Of a DNA stretch of 64,000 nt, positions 1 to 9,297 are shown one piece after another. The stretch spans positions 1 through 64,000 of the forward strand of contig NZ_PCOZ01000017.1 in the NCBI RefSeq assembly GCF_002979555.1, written 5' to 3'. Position 1 is the stretch's first letter, and every line of letters starts with the position of its first letter. Source of the DNA: Pseudomonas sp. MYb60. Lineage in GTDB: Bacteria; Pseudomonadota; Gammaproteobacteria; Pseudomonadales; Pseudomonadaceae. The notes below the pieces were generated by a model. It did no database searches, was not told the origin of the DNA, and saw nothing but the letters and a program-made list of their open reading frames with translations. Made by a program: the position numbers and the translations under genes.

Positions 1-3000
1 GTGGACTACCTCGGCCGTGTCGACCACCAGGTGAAAATCCGTGGTTTCCGTATCGAACTGGGCGAGATCGAAGCGCGTCTGCGTGAGCAGGACAACGTCG
101 GTGAAACCGTCGTCGTGGCTCAGGAAGGCCCAAGTGGCAAGCAACTGGTGGCCTATGTGGTGCCAGCAGCGGCCCAGGTCAACGAGGCCGGGCTACGTGA
201 TGCCCTGCGCATTGCGCTCAAGGCACGCCTGCCGGACTACATGGTGCCGGCGCACTTCATGTTCCTCGCGCAGATGCCGCTGACCCCCAACGGCAAGCTC
301 GACCGCCGCAACCTGCCGCAGCCGGATATCAGCCAACTGCAACAGGCCTATGTGGCGCCGCAAAATGCGCTGGAACAGCAGATCGCCGCGATCTGGGCCG
401 ATGTGCTGCGCCTGCCGCGCGTGGGCTTGAACGACAACTTCTTCGAGCTGGGTGGCGACTCCATCATCTCGATCCAGGTGGTCAGCCGCGCACGCCAGGC
501 CGGTGTTCGCTTCACCCCCAAAGACCTGTTCCAGCATCAGACCGTGCAGAGCCTGGCCGCCGTCGCCACACTCGGCGGGCAGGGGCTGGTCATCGATCAG
601 GGCTTGGTCAGCGGTGAGGCGTTGTTGCTGCCGATCCATCAATACTTTTTCCAGGAAGATATCGCCGAGCGCCACCACTGGAACCAATCCGTGGTGCTGC
701 GCCCCGGCGTGCGCCTGGATGGCCCGCTGTTGAACACCGCGCTGTTGGCGCTGATCGAGCATCACGACGCACTGCGCCTGCGCTTCAGCCAGGCGTCGGG
801 CAACTGGCAGGCCCGCTATCACGGGGTTGAAGCCATCGACAGCCTGCTCTGGCAAGCCAATGTGGACAGTGTCGACGCCCTCGAACCTCTCGGCCAGCAA
901 GCCCAGCGCAGCCTCGACCTGGGCGCCGGACCCTTGCTGCGCGCGGTGCTGGTGGCGCTGCCGGACGGGACCCAGCGGCTGCTGTTGGTGATCCATCACC
1001 TGGTGGTGGACGGCGTGTCGTGGCGGATCCTGCTGGAAGATCTGCAAACCGCCTACACCCAACTGCAGAACGGCCAGGCGATCAAACTGCCGGCCAAGAC
1101 CAGCTCGACCCACGCGTGGGCCAAGCGCTTGCAGGCCCATGCGCAAAGCCCGGCGCTGCAAGAGGAACTGCGCTTCTGGCAGGCCCAATTGCACGGTGCC
1201 GACGCCGACCTGCCGTGTGATAACCCGCACGGGGCGCTGCACAATGCATTGGCCATTTCAGTCAACACCCACCTCGACCCGTCTTTCACCCGTCGGCTGT
1301 TGCAGGAGGCACCGGCGGCGTATCGCACCCAGGTCAACGACCTGCTGCTGACCGCCTTGTCCCGCGTCATCACGCGCTGGACGGGCGGCGATTCACTGCT
1401 GGTCAAGCTGGAAGGGCATGGGCGTGAAGACCTGTTCGATGACATGGACCTGACCCGCACCGTCGGCTGGTTCACCAGCATGTACCCGCTGGCGCTGCGG
1501 CCGGCGGCGAGCCTGGCGGACTCGATCAAGGGCATCAAGGAGCAACTGCGCGCCGTGCCGGACAAAGGCATTGGCTTTGGTGCACTGCGTTACCTGGGGG
1601 ACGAACAGGCGCAGCGCGTGTTGAGCGGGCTGGCGCAACCGCGCATCACCTTCAACTACCTGGGCCAGTTCGACGGCACCTTTGCCGATGATGCCGAACA
1701 GGCGTTCTTTACCCCGACGGGGGAGGAGGCCGGGGCCGAACAGAGCGAGCATGCGCTGTTGGGCAACTGGCTGGAAATCAACGGCCAGGTCTTCGGCGGT
1801 GAGCTGACCCTGAGCTGGAGCTTCAGCCGTGAGATGTTCAGCGAAGCGACCGTGCAACGCCTGGCCGATGCCTATGCGCTGGAGCTTGAGCAGTTGATCG
1901 AACATTGCTGCCGGTCGGCCCACCAGGGCGTGACGCCGTCGGACTTCCCGCTGGCGGCGCTCACCCAGGCGCAGTTGGACCAGTTTGCGCTGGCAGCCGT
2001 TGATGATGTCTACCCATTGGTGCCGTTGCAGCAGGGCATGTTGTTCCATGCCCTGTATGAGCCGCAGGCGGGGGATTACGTGAACCAGATGCGCGTCGAC
2101 GTCGAAGGCCTGGACGTCCCGCGTTTCCGCGATGCCTGGCAGGCTGCGCTGGACAACCATGACATTCTGCGCACCGGCTTCATCCTGCATGGCAGCCTGG
2201 AGCACCCGCTGCAAGTGGTGCATCGCCACGCCCAGTTTCCGTTCATCGAGGTCGAGTGCACAGAAACCGACGGGCAGCCACAGCGCCTGGACCGTCTGGC
2301 CGAGACTCAACGCCTGCAGGGTTTCGACCTGGAGCGGCCGCCGCTGATCCGAATCGCCCTGGCCCATACCGGCCCGCAACGCTGCCACCTGATCTACACC
2401 AGCCACCATATCCTCATGGACGGCTGGAGCAGTTCCCAATTGCTCGGCGAGGTGCTGGAGCGTTACGCCGGCCACGCGCCGCAGCCGCAGGTCTCGCGTT
2501 ATCGCGACTTTATCGCCTGGCTGCAAGGCCAGGACAAGACCCTGCGCGAAGCCTTCTGGAAGCCGCAACTGGCCCTGCTGGACGAGCCGACACGCCTGTT
2601 CCAGGCGCTGCCTCGCAACCCGGACCGCACGGCGTCGGGCCTGGGCGAGTACGCGCTGGACCTGGATGCTGCACACATGGCGCGCCTCAAGGCCTTTGCC
2701 CAGGGTCAGAAAATCACCCTCAACACCCTGGTGCAATCGGCCTGGCTGCTGCTGTTGCAACGCTATACCGGGCAGACCACGGTGGCGTTCGGCGCCACGG
2801 TCTCGGGGCGTCCGGCAGACTTGCGCGGTGTGGAACAGCAGGTCGGGTTGTTCATCAACACCTTGCCCGTGGTCGCCACGCCGCGTCCGGAAATGCTCGC
2901 GGCGCAGTGGTTGCAGCAGATCCAGCAGCAGAACGTGGCCTTGCGCGAACACGAACACACGCCCTTGTTCGAGCTGCAACGCTGGGCCGGGCTGGGCGGT

Positions 3001-5169
3001 GAAGCGCTGTTCGACAGCATCCTGGTGTTCGAAAACTACCCGGTGTCCGAGGTGCTGGAGCAGGGCGCCCCGCTGGGCGTGCGCTTTGGCAATGTGAACA
3101 GCCGCGAGCAGACCCACTACCCGTTGTCGATTGCCGTCGGCGTCGGCGAGACGCTGAGCCTGCACTACACCTATGACCTGGCCGAGGTGGACGCCCCGAC
3201 CATCGTGCGCCTCAACCAGCACCTGTTGCACCTGCTGTTGGCGCTGGTGGCGAAGCCTCAGGCGCCGCTGGCGCAATTGACGTTGTTGAGCGAGCCCGAG
3301 CACCAGGCGCTGCTGGCCCAAGGCAACGGCGTGGTCAATTCCTTCCCGTTCAGCCCTGTGCAGCAACAGTTCGAGCAGCAGGTGCGACGCACCCCGCAGG
3401 CCACCGCCGTGGTCTTCGGCGATCAACGGTTGAGCTTCGACGCGCTGAACCGTCGGGCCAACCGCCTGGCACATGGGTTGATCGCCCAGGGCGTTGGCCC
3501 GGACGCCTTGGTGGCCATCGCGATGGAGCGTTCGTTCGACATGCTCGCGGGGCTGCTGGCGATCCTCAAGGCCGGTGGCGCCTACGTGCCGCTGGACGCG
3601 GACTACCCGCAGGAACGCCTGGCCTACATGCTCAAGGACAATGGCGTGAAATGGCTGCTGACCCAGTCGCCACAACAGCTGCCGCTGCCCGACGGCGTGC
3701 AGTGCCTGAGCCTGCAAGGAGACCCGGCCTGGCTGGCGGCGGGCGACGACAGTGATCCACAGGTGGCCGTGGACGGCGAGAACCTGATGTACGTGATCTA
3801 CACCTCCGGCACCACCGGCAACCCCAAGGGCGTGGGGGTCACCCACGCGGCGTTGGTCCAGCGCCTGGCGTGGATGCAGGACACCTACCGCTTGCAGGCC
3901 GACGACGTGCTGCTGCAAAAGGCCCCGGTGAGTTTCGACGTGTCGGTGTGGGAATGCTTCTGGCCGTTGATCAGCGGCAGCCAACTGGTGATTGCGGCGC
4001 CGGGCGAACACCGGGACCCGATGCGCCTGCTGGAGTTGATCCAGGCACATCGCGTGACCACGCTGCACTTCATCCCCTCGTTGCTGCAATTGTTCATGGA
4101 CACCCCCGGCGTGGCCCAGTGCACCGCTGTGCGGCGCCTGTTCTCCGGTGGCGAAGCGCTGAGCGCCGAGCTGCGCGACCAGATCCTGCGGACCCTGCCC
4201 GGCGTGGTGTTGCACAACCGCTACGGGCCGACTGAAACCACGATCAACGCGACGTGGTGGCCGTGCTCCCTGGAGGACGGGGCGCGCTCGCCGATTGGCC
4301 AGCCATTGGACAATGGCGTGTGCCGAGTGCTGGACGCCGCGCTCAACCCGGTGCCGGCGGGCGTTGCCGGCGAGTTGTATGTGGGCGGCGAGGGGCTGGC
4401 GCGCGGTTATCTCGGGCGCCCAGGCTTGTCGGCCGAGCGCTTCGTCGCTGACCCGTTGGGCGCTGCGGGTGCGCGTCTGTACCGCACCGGCGACCGCGTG
4501 CGCTGGTCGGCTGATGGCGCCCTGGAGTACCTGGGCCGCCTGGACCAACAGATCAAGATTCGTGGCTTTCGCGTGGAGCTGGAAGAGATCGGTGCGTTGC
4601 TGCTGCAACACGCCGATGTCGCCCAGGCCGAGGTGATCCTGCGCGCCGGCAGTGGCGGCGGCCAGTTGATCGGTTACTACGTTGCCCATCCAACGGCACC
4701 GGAGCCCGCCGAGCACGGCCAGGCACTGCGCGATGCGCTGCACGCCCAGTTGCCCGACTACATGGTGCCCAAGCACTTTGTGCGCCTGGTCCGGATGCCG
4801 CTGAGCCCCAGCGGCAAACTGGATCGCAAGGCGTTGCCGGAGCCTGAGCAGCAGGTCGCCCAAGGCGAATACCTCGCCCCGCAGAGCGCGCTGGAACAGC
4901 AGCTGGCGGCCATCTGGCAGGACGTGCTGGAGGTCGGGCAAGTGGGCTTGAACGACAACTTCTTCGAACGTGGCGGGCATTCGCTGCTGGTGATCAACGT
5001 GATGTCGCGCATTCAATTGGAGCTGGGCGTGAAGATCAGCGTGCATGAGCTGTTCCAGCATGCGCAGCTCAAGCAACTGGCGGACCATCTGCACGCGCAG
5101 GGCAGTGGCGTCAGCACGGAAAAACTGTCGTTCCTGGATTCGCTCCTCGACGAAATGGAGGAGGTGTAA
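1..5169 (+). CDS. Pyoverdine-type non-ribosomal peptide synthetase, 3' part (5' end outside window)
   Basis: Multimodular peptide synthetase cut by the left edge; the frame is open from base 1, so the GTG there is internal. Visible order: end of an adenylation domain (GRVDHQVKIRGFRIELGE), a carrier domain with LGGDS near residue 152, an epimerization domain (HHLVVDGVSW near 331), a condensation domain of D-accepting type (HHILMDGWSS near 801), a full adenylation domain (YTSGTTGNPKG near 1267) and a carrier domain (RGGHSLL near 1657). There is no thioesterase, so the chain passes to the next protein. The epimerization domain means the residue loaded by the first, partial module is delivered in D form. 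My reading of the specificity pocket of the complete A domain is D-V-W-H-F-G-R-I-N, which I cannot assign. The stop overlaps the next start (TAATG), implying translational coupling. The neighbours place it in pyoverdine side-chain assembly (PvdI/PvdJ type). Confidence 0.93.
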   Translation: MDYLGRVDHQVKIRGFRIELGEIEARLREQDNVGETVVVAQEGPSGKQLVAYVVPAAAQVNEAGLRDALRIALKARLPDYMVPAHFMFLAQMPLTPNGKLDRRNLPQPDISQLQQAYVAPQNALEQQIAAIWADVLRLPRVGLNDNFFELGGDSIISIQVVSRARQAGVRFTPKDLFQHQTVQSLAAVATLGGQGLVIDQGLVSGEALLLPIHQYFFQEDIAERHHWNQSVVLRPGVRLDGPLLNTALLALIEHHDALRLRFSQASGNWQARYHGVEAIDSLLWQANVDSVDALEPLGQQAQRSLDLGAGPLLRAVLVALPDGTQRLLLVIHHLVVDGVSWRILLEDLQTAYTQLQNGQAIKLPAKTSSTHAWAKRLQAHAQSPALQEELRFWQAQLHGADADLPCDNPHGALHNALAISVNTHLDPSFTRRLLQEAPAAYRTQVNDLLLTALSRVITRWTGGDSLLVKLEGHGREDLFDDMDLTRTVGWFTSMYPLALRPAASLADSIKGIKEQLRAVPDKGIGFGALRYLGDEQAQRVLSGLAQPRITFNYLGQFDGTFADDAEQAFFTPTGEEAGAEQSEHALLGNWLEINGQVFGGELTLSWSFSREMFSEATVQRLADAYALELEQLIEHCCRSAHQGVTPSDFPLAALTQAQLDQFALAAVDDVYPLVPLQQGMLFHALYEPQAGDYVNQMRVDVEGLDVPRFRDAWQAALDNHDILRTGFILHGSLEHPLQVVHRHAQFPFIEVECTETDGQPQRLDRLAETQRLQGFDLERPPLIRIALAHTGPQRCHLIYTSHHILMDGWSSSQLLGEVLERYAGHAPQPQVSRYRDFIAWLQGQDKTLREAFWKPQLALLDEPTRLFQALPRNPDRTASGLGEYALDLDAAHMARLKAFAQGQKITLNTLVQSAWLLLLQRYTGQTTVAFGATVSGRPADLRGVEQQVGLFINTLPVVATPRPEMLAAQWLQQIQQQNVALREHEHTPLFELQRWAGLGGEALFDSILVFENYPVSEVLEQGAPLGVRFGNVNSREQTHYPLSIAVGVGETLSLHYTYDLAEVDAPTIVRLNQHLLHLLLALVAKPQAPLAQLTLLSEPEHQALLAQGNGVVNSFPFSPVQQQFEQQVRRTPQATAVVFGDQRLSFDALNRRANRLAHGLIAQGVGPDALVAIAMERSFDMLAGLLAILKAGGAYVPLDADYPQERLAYMLKDNGVKWLLTQSPQQLPLPDGVQCLSLQGDPAWLAAGDDSDPQVAVDGENLMYVIYTSGTTGNPKGVGVTHAALVQRLAWMQDTYRLQADDVLLQKAPVSFDVSVWECFWPLISGSQLVIAAPGEHRDPMRLLELIQAHRVTTLHFIPSLLQLFMDTPGVAQCTAVRRLFSGGEALSAELRDQILRTLPGVVLHNRYGPTETTINATWWPCSLEDGARSPIGQPLDNGVCRVLDAALNPVPAGVAGELYVGGEGLARGYLGRPGLSAERFVADPLGAAGARLYRTGDRVRWSADGALEYLGRLDQQIKIRGFRVELEEIGALLLQHADVAQAEVILRAGSGGGQLIGYYVAHPTAPEPAEHGQALRDALHAQLPDYMVPKHFVRLVRMPLSPSGKLDRKALPEPEQQVAQGEYLAPQSALEQQLAAIWQDVLEVGQVGLNDNFFERGGHSLLVINVMSRIQLELGVKISVHELFQHAQLKQLADHLHAQGSGVSTEKLSFLDSLLDEMEEV

Positions 5170-8100
5170 TGGATAGCCAGATGGCCCGCAAAATCATGCA
5201 GCGCTTTATCGCGCTGCCGCTTGAACAGCGCAAAGTCTATCTGCAACGGATGCTGCAGGAGGGCGTGTCGCCGGCCAACCTGCCCATTCCCGAGGTGCGG
5301 CTTGAGGCCAAGGCCCTGCCGTTGTCCTATGCCCAGGAGCGCCAGTGGTTTCTCTGGCAGTTGGACCCGCAGAGCGCGGCCTACCACATCCCCAGCGCCC
5401 TGCGGCTCAAGGGCAGCCTGGACATCGCCGCGTTGCAGCGGAGCTTCGAACACCTGGTCGCTCGGCATGAGAGCCTGCGGACGCGGTTTATTCGTGTCGG
5501 CGAGGGCATGCAACAGGAGGTGTTGCCCGCGTACCCGCTGGAATTGATGCCCGAGCCCATTGAAGAAAGCCAGCTGAAGGCGCGGGTCGAGCAGGAGATA
5601 GCCCGGCCCTTCGACCTGGAACGCGGCCCGCTGCTGCGCATTCGCCTGTTGCGCCTGGCCGAGCACGACCACGTGCTGGTGCTGGTGCAGCACCACATCA
5701 TCTCGGACGGCGGCTCGATGCAGGTCATGGTCGAGGAAGTGGTGCAGGGCTATACCGCCCTCAGCCGTGGCCATCAGATCGACCTGCCGGCCTTGCCGAT
5801 CCAGTACGCGGACTACGCCCTGTGGCAACGCAGCTGGATGGAAGCCGGTGAAAAGGAGCGTCAACTGCACTATTGGCGCGAGTTGCTCGGCGGTAGCCAG
5901 CCGGTGCTGGAGCTGCCCCTGGACCGGCCGCGCCCGGCCGTTCAGCGTTTTCGCGGCGCCTCCCTGGACCTGACGCTCGACGGTGCGATGGCGGCCCGGA
6001 TAAAAGCGCTGGCCCAGCGCGAAGGCGCCACCTCATTCATGCTGCTGCTGGCATCGTTCCAGGCGCTGTTGTATCGCTACAGCGGGCAGCAGGACATCCG
6101 TGTCGGCGTACCGACCGCCAATCGCAACCGCGTGGAAACCCAGCGCCTGATCGGCTTCTTCGTCAACACCCAGGTGCTCAAGGCGGATCTGGACGAGGGC
6201 ACCACTGGGCTGACGCTATTGCGCCAGGCGCGCCAGCGGGTCCTCGAGGCCCAGGCCCATCAGGATTTGCCGTTCGAACAACTGGTGGAAGCGCTGCGCC
6301 CGGAGCGCAGCTTGAGCTACAGCCCATTGTTCCAGGTGATGTTCAACCACCAGAACCGGGGCACCGGCAACGCGAGTGAAGCGCAAACATCCAGCCTGGT
6401 GCTGGAGGGCCTGGACTGGGAGAGCCGCACCGCGCAGTTTGATCTCAGCTTGAACGTTTCCGAGGAGGCCTCGGGTATCCAGGCGTCATTCGGCTACGCC
6501 ACCGACCTGTTCGACGCCGCCACCGTCGAGCGCATGGGCCGTCACTGGCAGCGCCTGTTGAGCGGCATGCTGGCGACGCCCGAGGCGTTGATCGACTCGC
6601 TGGCGATACTGGACGCCGATGAGCGCGCGCAGCTCGTCGACGATTGGAACGCCACCGCCACCGATTACCCCCTTGAGCAGCCCGTGCACCGTGCTTTTGA
6701 AGCCCACGCCGCGCGCAGCCCGGAGCAGCCGGCGCTGGTGTTTGGCACCACGCAACTGAGCTACGCGGCCCTGAACGCCTGCGCCAACCGCCTGGCGCAT
6801 GCCTTGATCGAGCGCGGCGTGGGCCCGGACAGTTTGGTCGGCGTGGCCATGGAGCGTTCCGTGGAAATGGTTGTCGCGCTCATGGCGGTTCTCAAGGCCG
6901 GCGGTGCGTATGTGCCCGTCGACCCGGAATACCCCGCCGAGCGCCAGGCCTACATGCTGGAGGACAGCGGGGTCGGCCTGGTGTTGAGCCAGTCGCACCT
7001 GCGCCTGCCGGCCGCCGACAGCCTGCTGCGCATCGACCTGGACCGCGACGACGCCTGGCTGCAGGGCTACAGCGCCGCCAACCCCGACGTCGAACTCAGC
7101 GCTGCGAACCTGGCCTATGTGATCTACACCTCCGGTTCCACCGGCAAACCCAAGGGCGCCGGCAACAGCCACGCGGCGCTGGCCAACCGCCTGTGCTGGA
7201 TGCAACAGGCCTATGCCCTCGACGGCAGCGACACGGTGCTGCAGAAAACCCCGTTCAGTTTCGATGTCTCGGTGTGGGAATTTTTCTGGCCGTTGCTCAG
7301 TGGTGCACGGCTGGTGATGGCCGCGCCTGGCGATCACCGTGACCCGGCGAAACTGGTGGAGCTGATCACCCGTGAAGCCGTCACGACGCTGCATTTTGTG
7401 CCGTCGATGTTGCAAGCCTTCCTGCAACACAGCCAGGTGAGTCGCTGCGCCAGTCTGCAGCGCATCGTCTGCAGCGGCGAGGCGCTGCCTGTGGACGCGC
7501 AGCAACAGGTGTTCGCGAAACTGCCCCAGGCCAACCTCTACAACCTTTACGGCCCCACGGAAGCGGCCATCGACGTGACCCACTGGACCTGCGTCGACGA
7601 AGGCAAGGACGCCGTGCCGATCGGCAAACCCATCGCCAACCTCGGCTGCCACATCCTCGACGGCACCCTGGAACCGGTACCGGTAGGCGTATTGGGCGAG
7701 CTGTACCTGACCGGCCAAGGGCTGGCGCGGGGTTATCATCGGCGCCCGCTGCTGACGGCCGAACGTTTTGTCGCCAGCCCGTTCGCGCGCGGCGAGCGCA
7801 TGTACCGGACCGGCGACCTCGCGCGGTATCGGCCGGATGGGGTGATCGAGTACGCCGGGCGCATCGACCATCAGGTCAAGCTGCGTGGCCTGCGCATCGA
7901 ATTGGGTGAGATCGAGGCGCGCTTGCTGGAGCACCCTGATGTGCGCGAAGCGGCCGTATTGGCCGTGGATGGCACGCACTTGGTCGGCTATGTGGTGCTC
8001 GACGACGCGCCGGCGCACTGGCGTGAGAGCCTCGGCGCCCATCTGGCGGCGCAGCTGCCGGCCTTTATGGTGCCGGCCCAGTGGGTGGTGCTGGAGCGCA

Positions 8101-9278
8101 TGCCGCTGAGTCCCAACGGCAAGCTGGAGCGCAAGGCGCTGCCGCGTCCCGACGCCGTCACCCTACAACGCGCGTATGCGCCGCCGCACTCGCCGCTGGA
8201 GCGCCAGGTCGCCCAGGTCTGGCAGGACGTGCTCGGTGTCGAATGCGTGGGCCTTGACGATAACTTCTTCGAATTGGGTGGGCATTCGTTGCTGCTGTTG
8301 CTGGTCAAGGAACGCCTGGCGACCCAGTGCGGCTTGACGCTCACGGTCAACCAACTGATGACGCGTCCCACCGTCAGGGCGCTGGCCGCCGATGCGCCGC
8401 AAGCACCGTCGCTGATCGTCGACCTCAATGGCCATCCGGACGGCCCTGCGTTGTTCCTGTTCCACCCCAGTTTCGGCTCGGCGCATTGCTACAAGGCGCT
8501 GGCCATGGCGCTGCGTCAGGACATGCCGGTACGCGGCGTGATCTGCCGCGCGCTGGTCGACCCGCTGGGCGAAGTACCGGCCTGGGAGCGCATGGTCGAA
8601 GACTACGGGCAGCAGATCCTCGCCGCTCAGCCGCAGGGGCCGTACTACCTCGGGGGCTGGTCGCTGGGTGGCAACCTGGCGTTGCAGGTGGCCGGTTATC
8701 TGGAAGCGCGAGGCGCCGAGGTGGCGTTCGTCGGCTGTATCGACGCGCCGCCGCCGCTGCACGTCACGGCGTTTTGGGCGCGGGAAAAACCGCAGGTTGC
8801 CACCGTTGCCGAGAGTCTTGTGGAGCGCCGGGTGGAGCTGCTGACGGTGATGTTTCCCGATGCTGCACAGGCGATTGCACAGGCCTGGGAGGATATCGAG
8901 CACTCAGGCACGGCGGCCGATCAACACTGGCCGGCGTTGTGCGAATGGGCAGAGTCGGCCCTCGGCGAGACATTCGCGAGCCTGCGCACCGAGTTGCAGC
9001 AGGGCGGCGAGCTGGAGGTGTCGTGGGCGTTGAAACTGACCCTGGACGAACGCTTGAAGGACGCGGCCTACGTGCCCATCGTGGCGCCGGTCAGTTGCTG
9101 GTGGGCGGCCCTCAGCAAGACCGAAGCGGATCGCCAGGTGATCCGCACTGCGCTGGAAGCGGGCGTTGGCCATGGGGTTGCGGCCTCGGTGGTGGTGGAG
9201 ACCAGCCATGACCGGATCGTCGACAACCCTGACTTCGTGGCGTCGTTCGTCGAAGCCCTCAAGGGGGCCCGGCACTAG
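5169..9278 (+). CDS. pvdD: Terminal pyoverdine peptide synthetase with thioesterase
   Basis: Single-module terminal synthetase, C-A-PCP-TE. The condensation domain has HHIISDGGS near residue 175 and the LCL-type opening LSYAQERQWFLWQL. The adenylation domain has YTSGSTGKPKG near 653. The carrier domain has ELGGHSLL near 1036. The C-terminal thioesterase has GWSLGG near 1163. Reading the pocket by alignment to the GrsA positions gives D-V-W-H-V-S-L-I-D, which matches the known serine code. The last peptide residue is therefore predicted to be L-Ser, since there is no epimerization domain and the condensation domain is LCL. The thioesterase would release or cyclise the pyoverdine precursor (ferribactin). 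The ATG overlaps the stop of the upstream synthetase. It sits tail-to-tail with fpvA with about 20 bases between the stops. The name pvdD rests on position and architecture. Confidence 0.9.
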   Translation: MDSQMARKIMQRFIALPLEQRKVYLQRMLQEGVSPANLPIPEVRLEAKALPLSYAQERQWFLWQLDPQSAAYHIPSALRLKGSLDIAALQRSFEHLVARHESLRTRFIRVGEGMQQEVLPAYPLELMPEPIEESQLKARVEQEIARPFDLERGPLLRIRLLRLAEHDHVLVLVQHHIISDGGSMQVMVEEVVQGYTALSRGHQIDLPALPIQYADYALWQRSWMEAGEKERQLHYWRELLGGSQPVLELPLDRPRPAVQRFRGASLDLTLDGAMAARIKALAQREGATSFMLLLASFQALLYRYSGQQDIRVGVPTANRNRVETQRLIGFFVNTQVLKADLDEGTTGLTLLRQARQRVLEAQAHQDLPFEQLVEALRPERSLSYSPLFQVMFNHQNRGTGNASEAQTSSLVLEGLDWESRTAQFDLSLNVSEEASGIQASFGYATDLFDAATVERMGRHWQRLLSGMLATPEALIDSLAILDADERAQLVDDWNATATDYPLEQPVHRAFEAHAARSPEQPALVFGTTQLSYAALNACANRLAHALIERGVGPDSLVGVAMERSVEMVVALMAVLKAGGAYVPVDPEYPAERQAYMLEDSGVGLVLSQSHLRLPAADSLLRIDLDRDDAWLQGYSAANPDVELSAANLAYVIYTSGSTGKPKGAGNSHAALANRLCWMQQAYALDGSDTVLQKTPFSFDVSVWEFFWPLLSGARLVMAAPGDHRDPAKLVELITREAVTTLHFVPSMLQAFLQHSQVSRCASLQRIVCSGEALPVDAQQQVFAKLPQANLYNLYGPTEAAIDVTHWTCVDEGKDAVPIGKPIANLGCHILDGTLEPVPVGVLGELYLTGQGLARGYHRRPLLTAERFVASPFARGERMYRTGDLARYRPDGVIEYAGRIDHQVKLRGLRIELGEIEARLLEHPDVREAAVLAVDGTHLVGYVVLDDAPAHWRESLGAHLAAQLPAFMVPAQWVVLERMPLSPNGKLERKALPRPDAVTLQRAYAPPHSPLERQVAQVWQDVLGVECVGLDDNFFELGGHSLLLLLVKERLATQCGLTLTVNQLMTRPTVRALAADAPQAPSLIVDLNGHPDGPALFLFHPSFGSAHCYKALAMALRQDMPVRGVICRALVDPLGEVPAWERMVEDYGQQILAAQPQGPYYLGGWSLGGNLALQVAGYLEARGAEVAFVGCIDAPPPLHVTAFWAREKPQVATVAESLVERRVELLTVMFPDAAQAIAQAWEDIEHSGTAADQHWPALCEWAESALGETFASLRTELQQGGELEVSWALKLTLDERLKDAAYVPIVAPVSCWWAALSKTEADRQVIRTALEAGVGHGVAASVVVETSHDRIVDNPDFVASFVEALKGARH

Positions 9279-9297
9279 TGCCGATAGGCGCCTGGGA

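Noticed and set aside
1393..5094. Long minus-strand open frame (about 1230 codons) opposite the synthetase
   Set aside because: It is a shadow of the NRPS gene produced by high-GC codon bias; the reading is rich in His/Gln/Arg and shows no domain.
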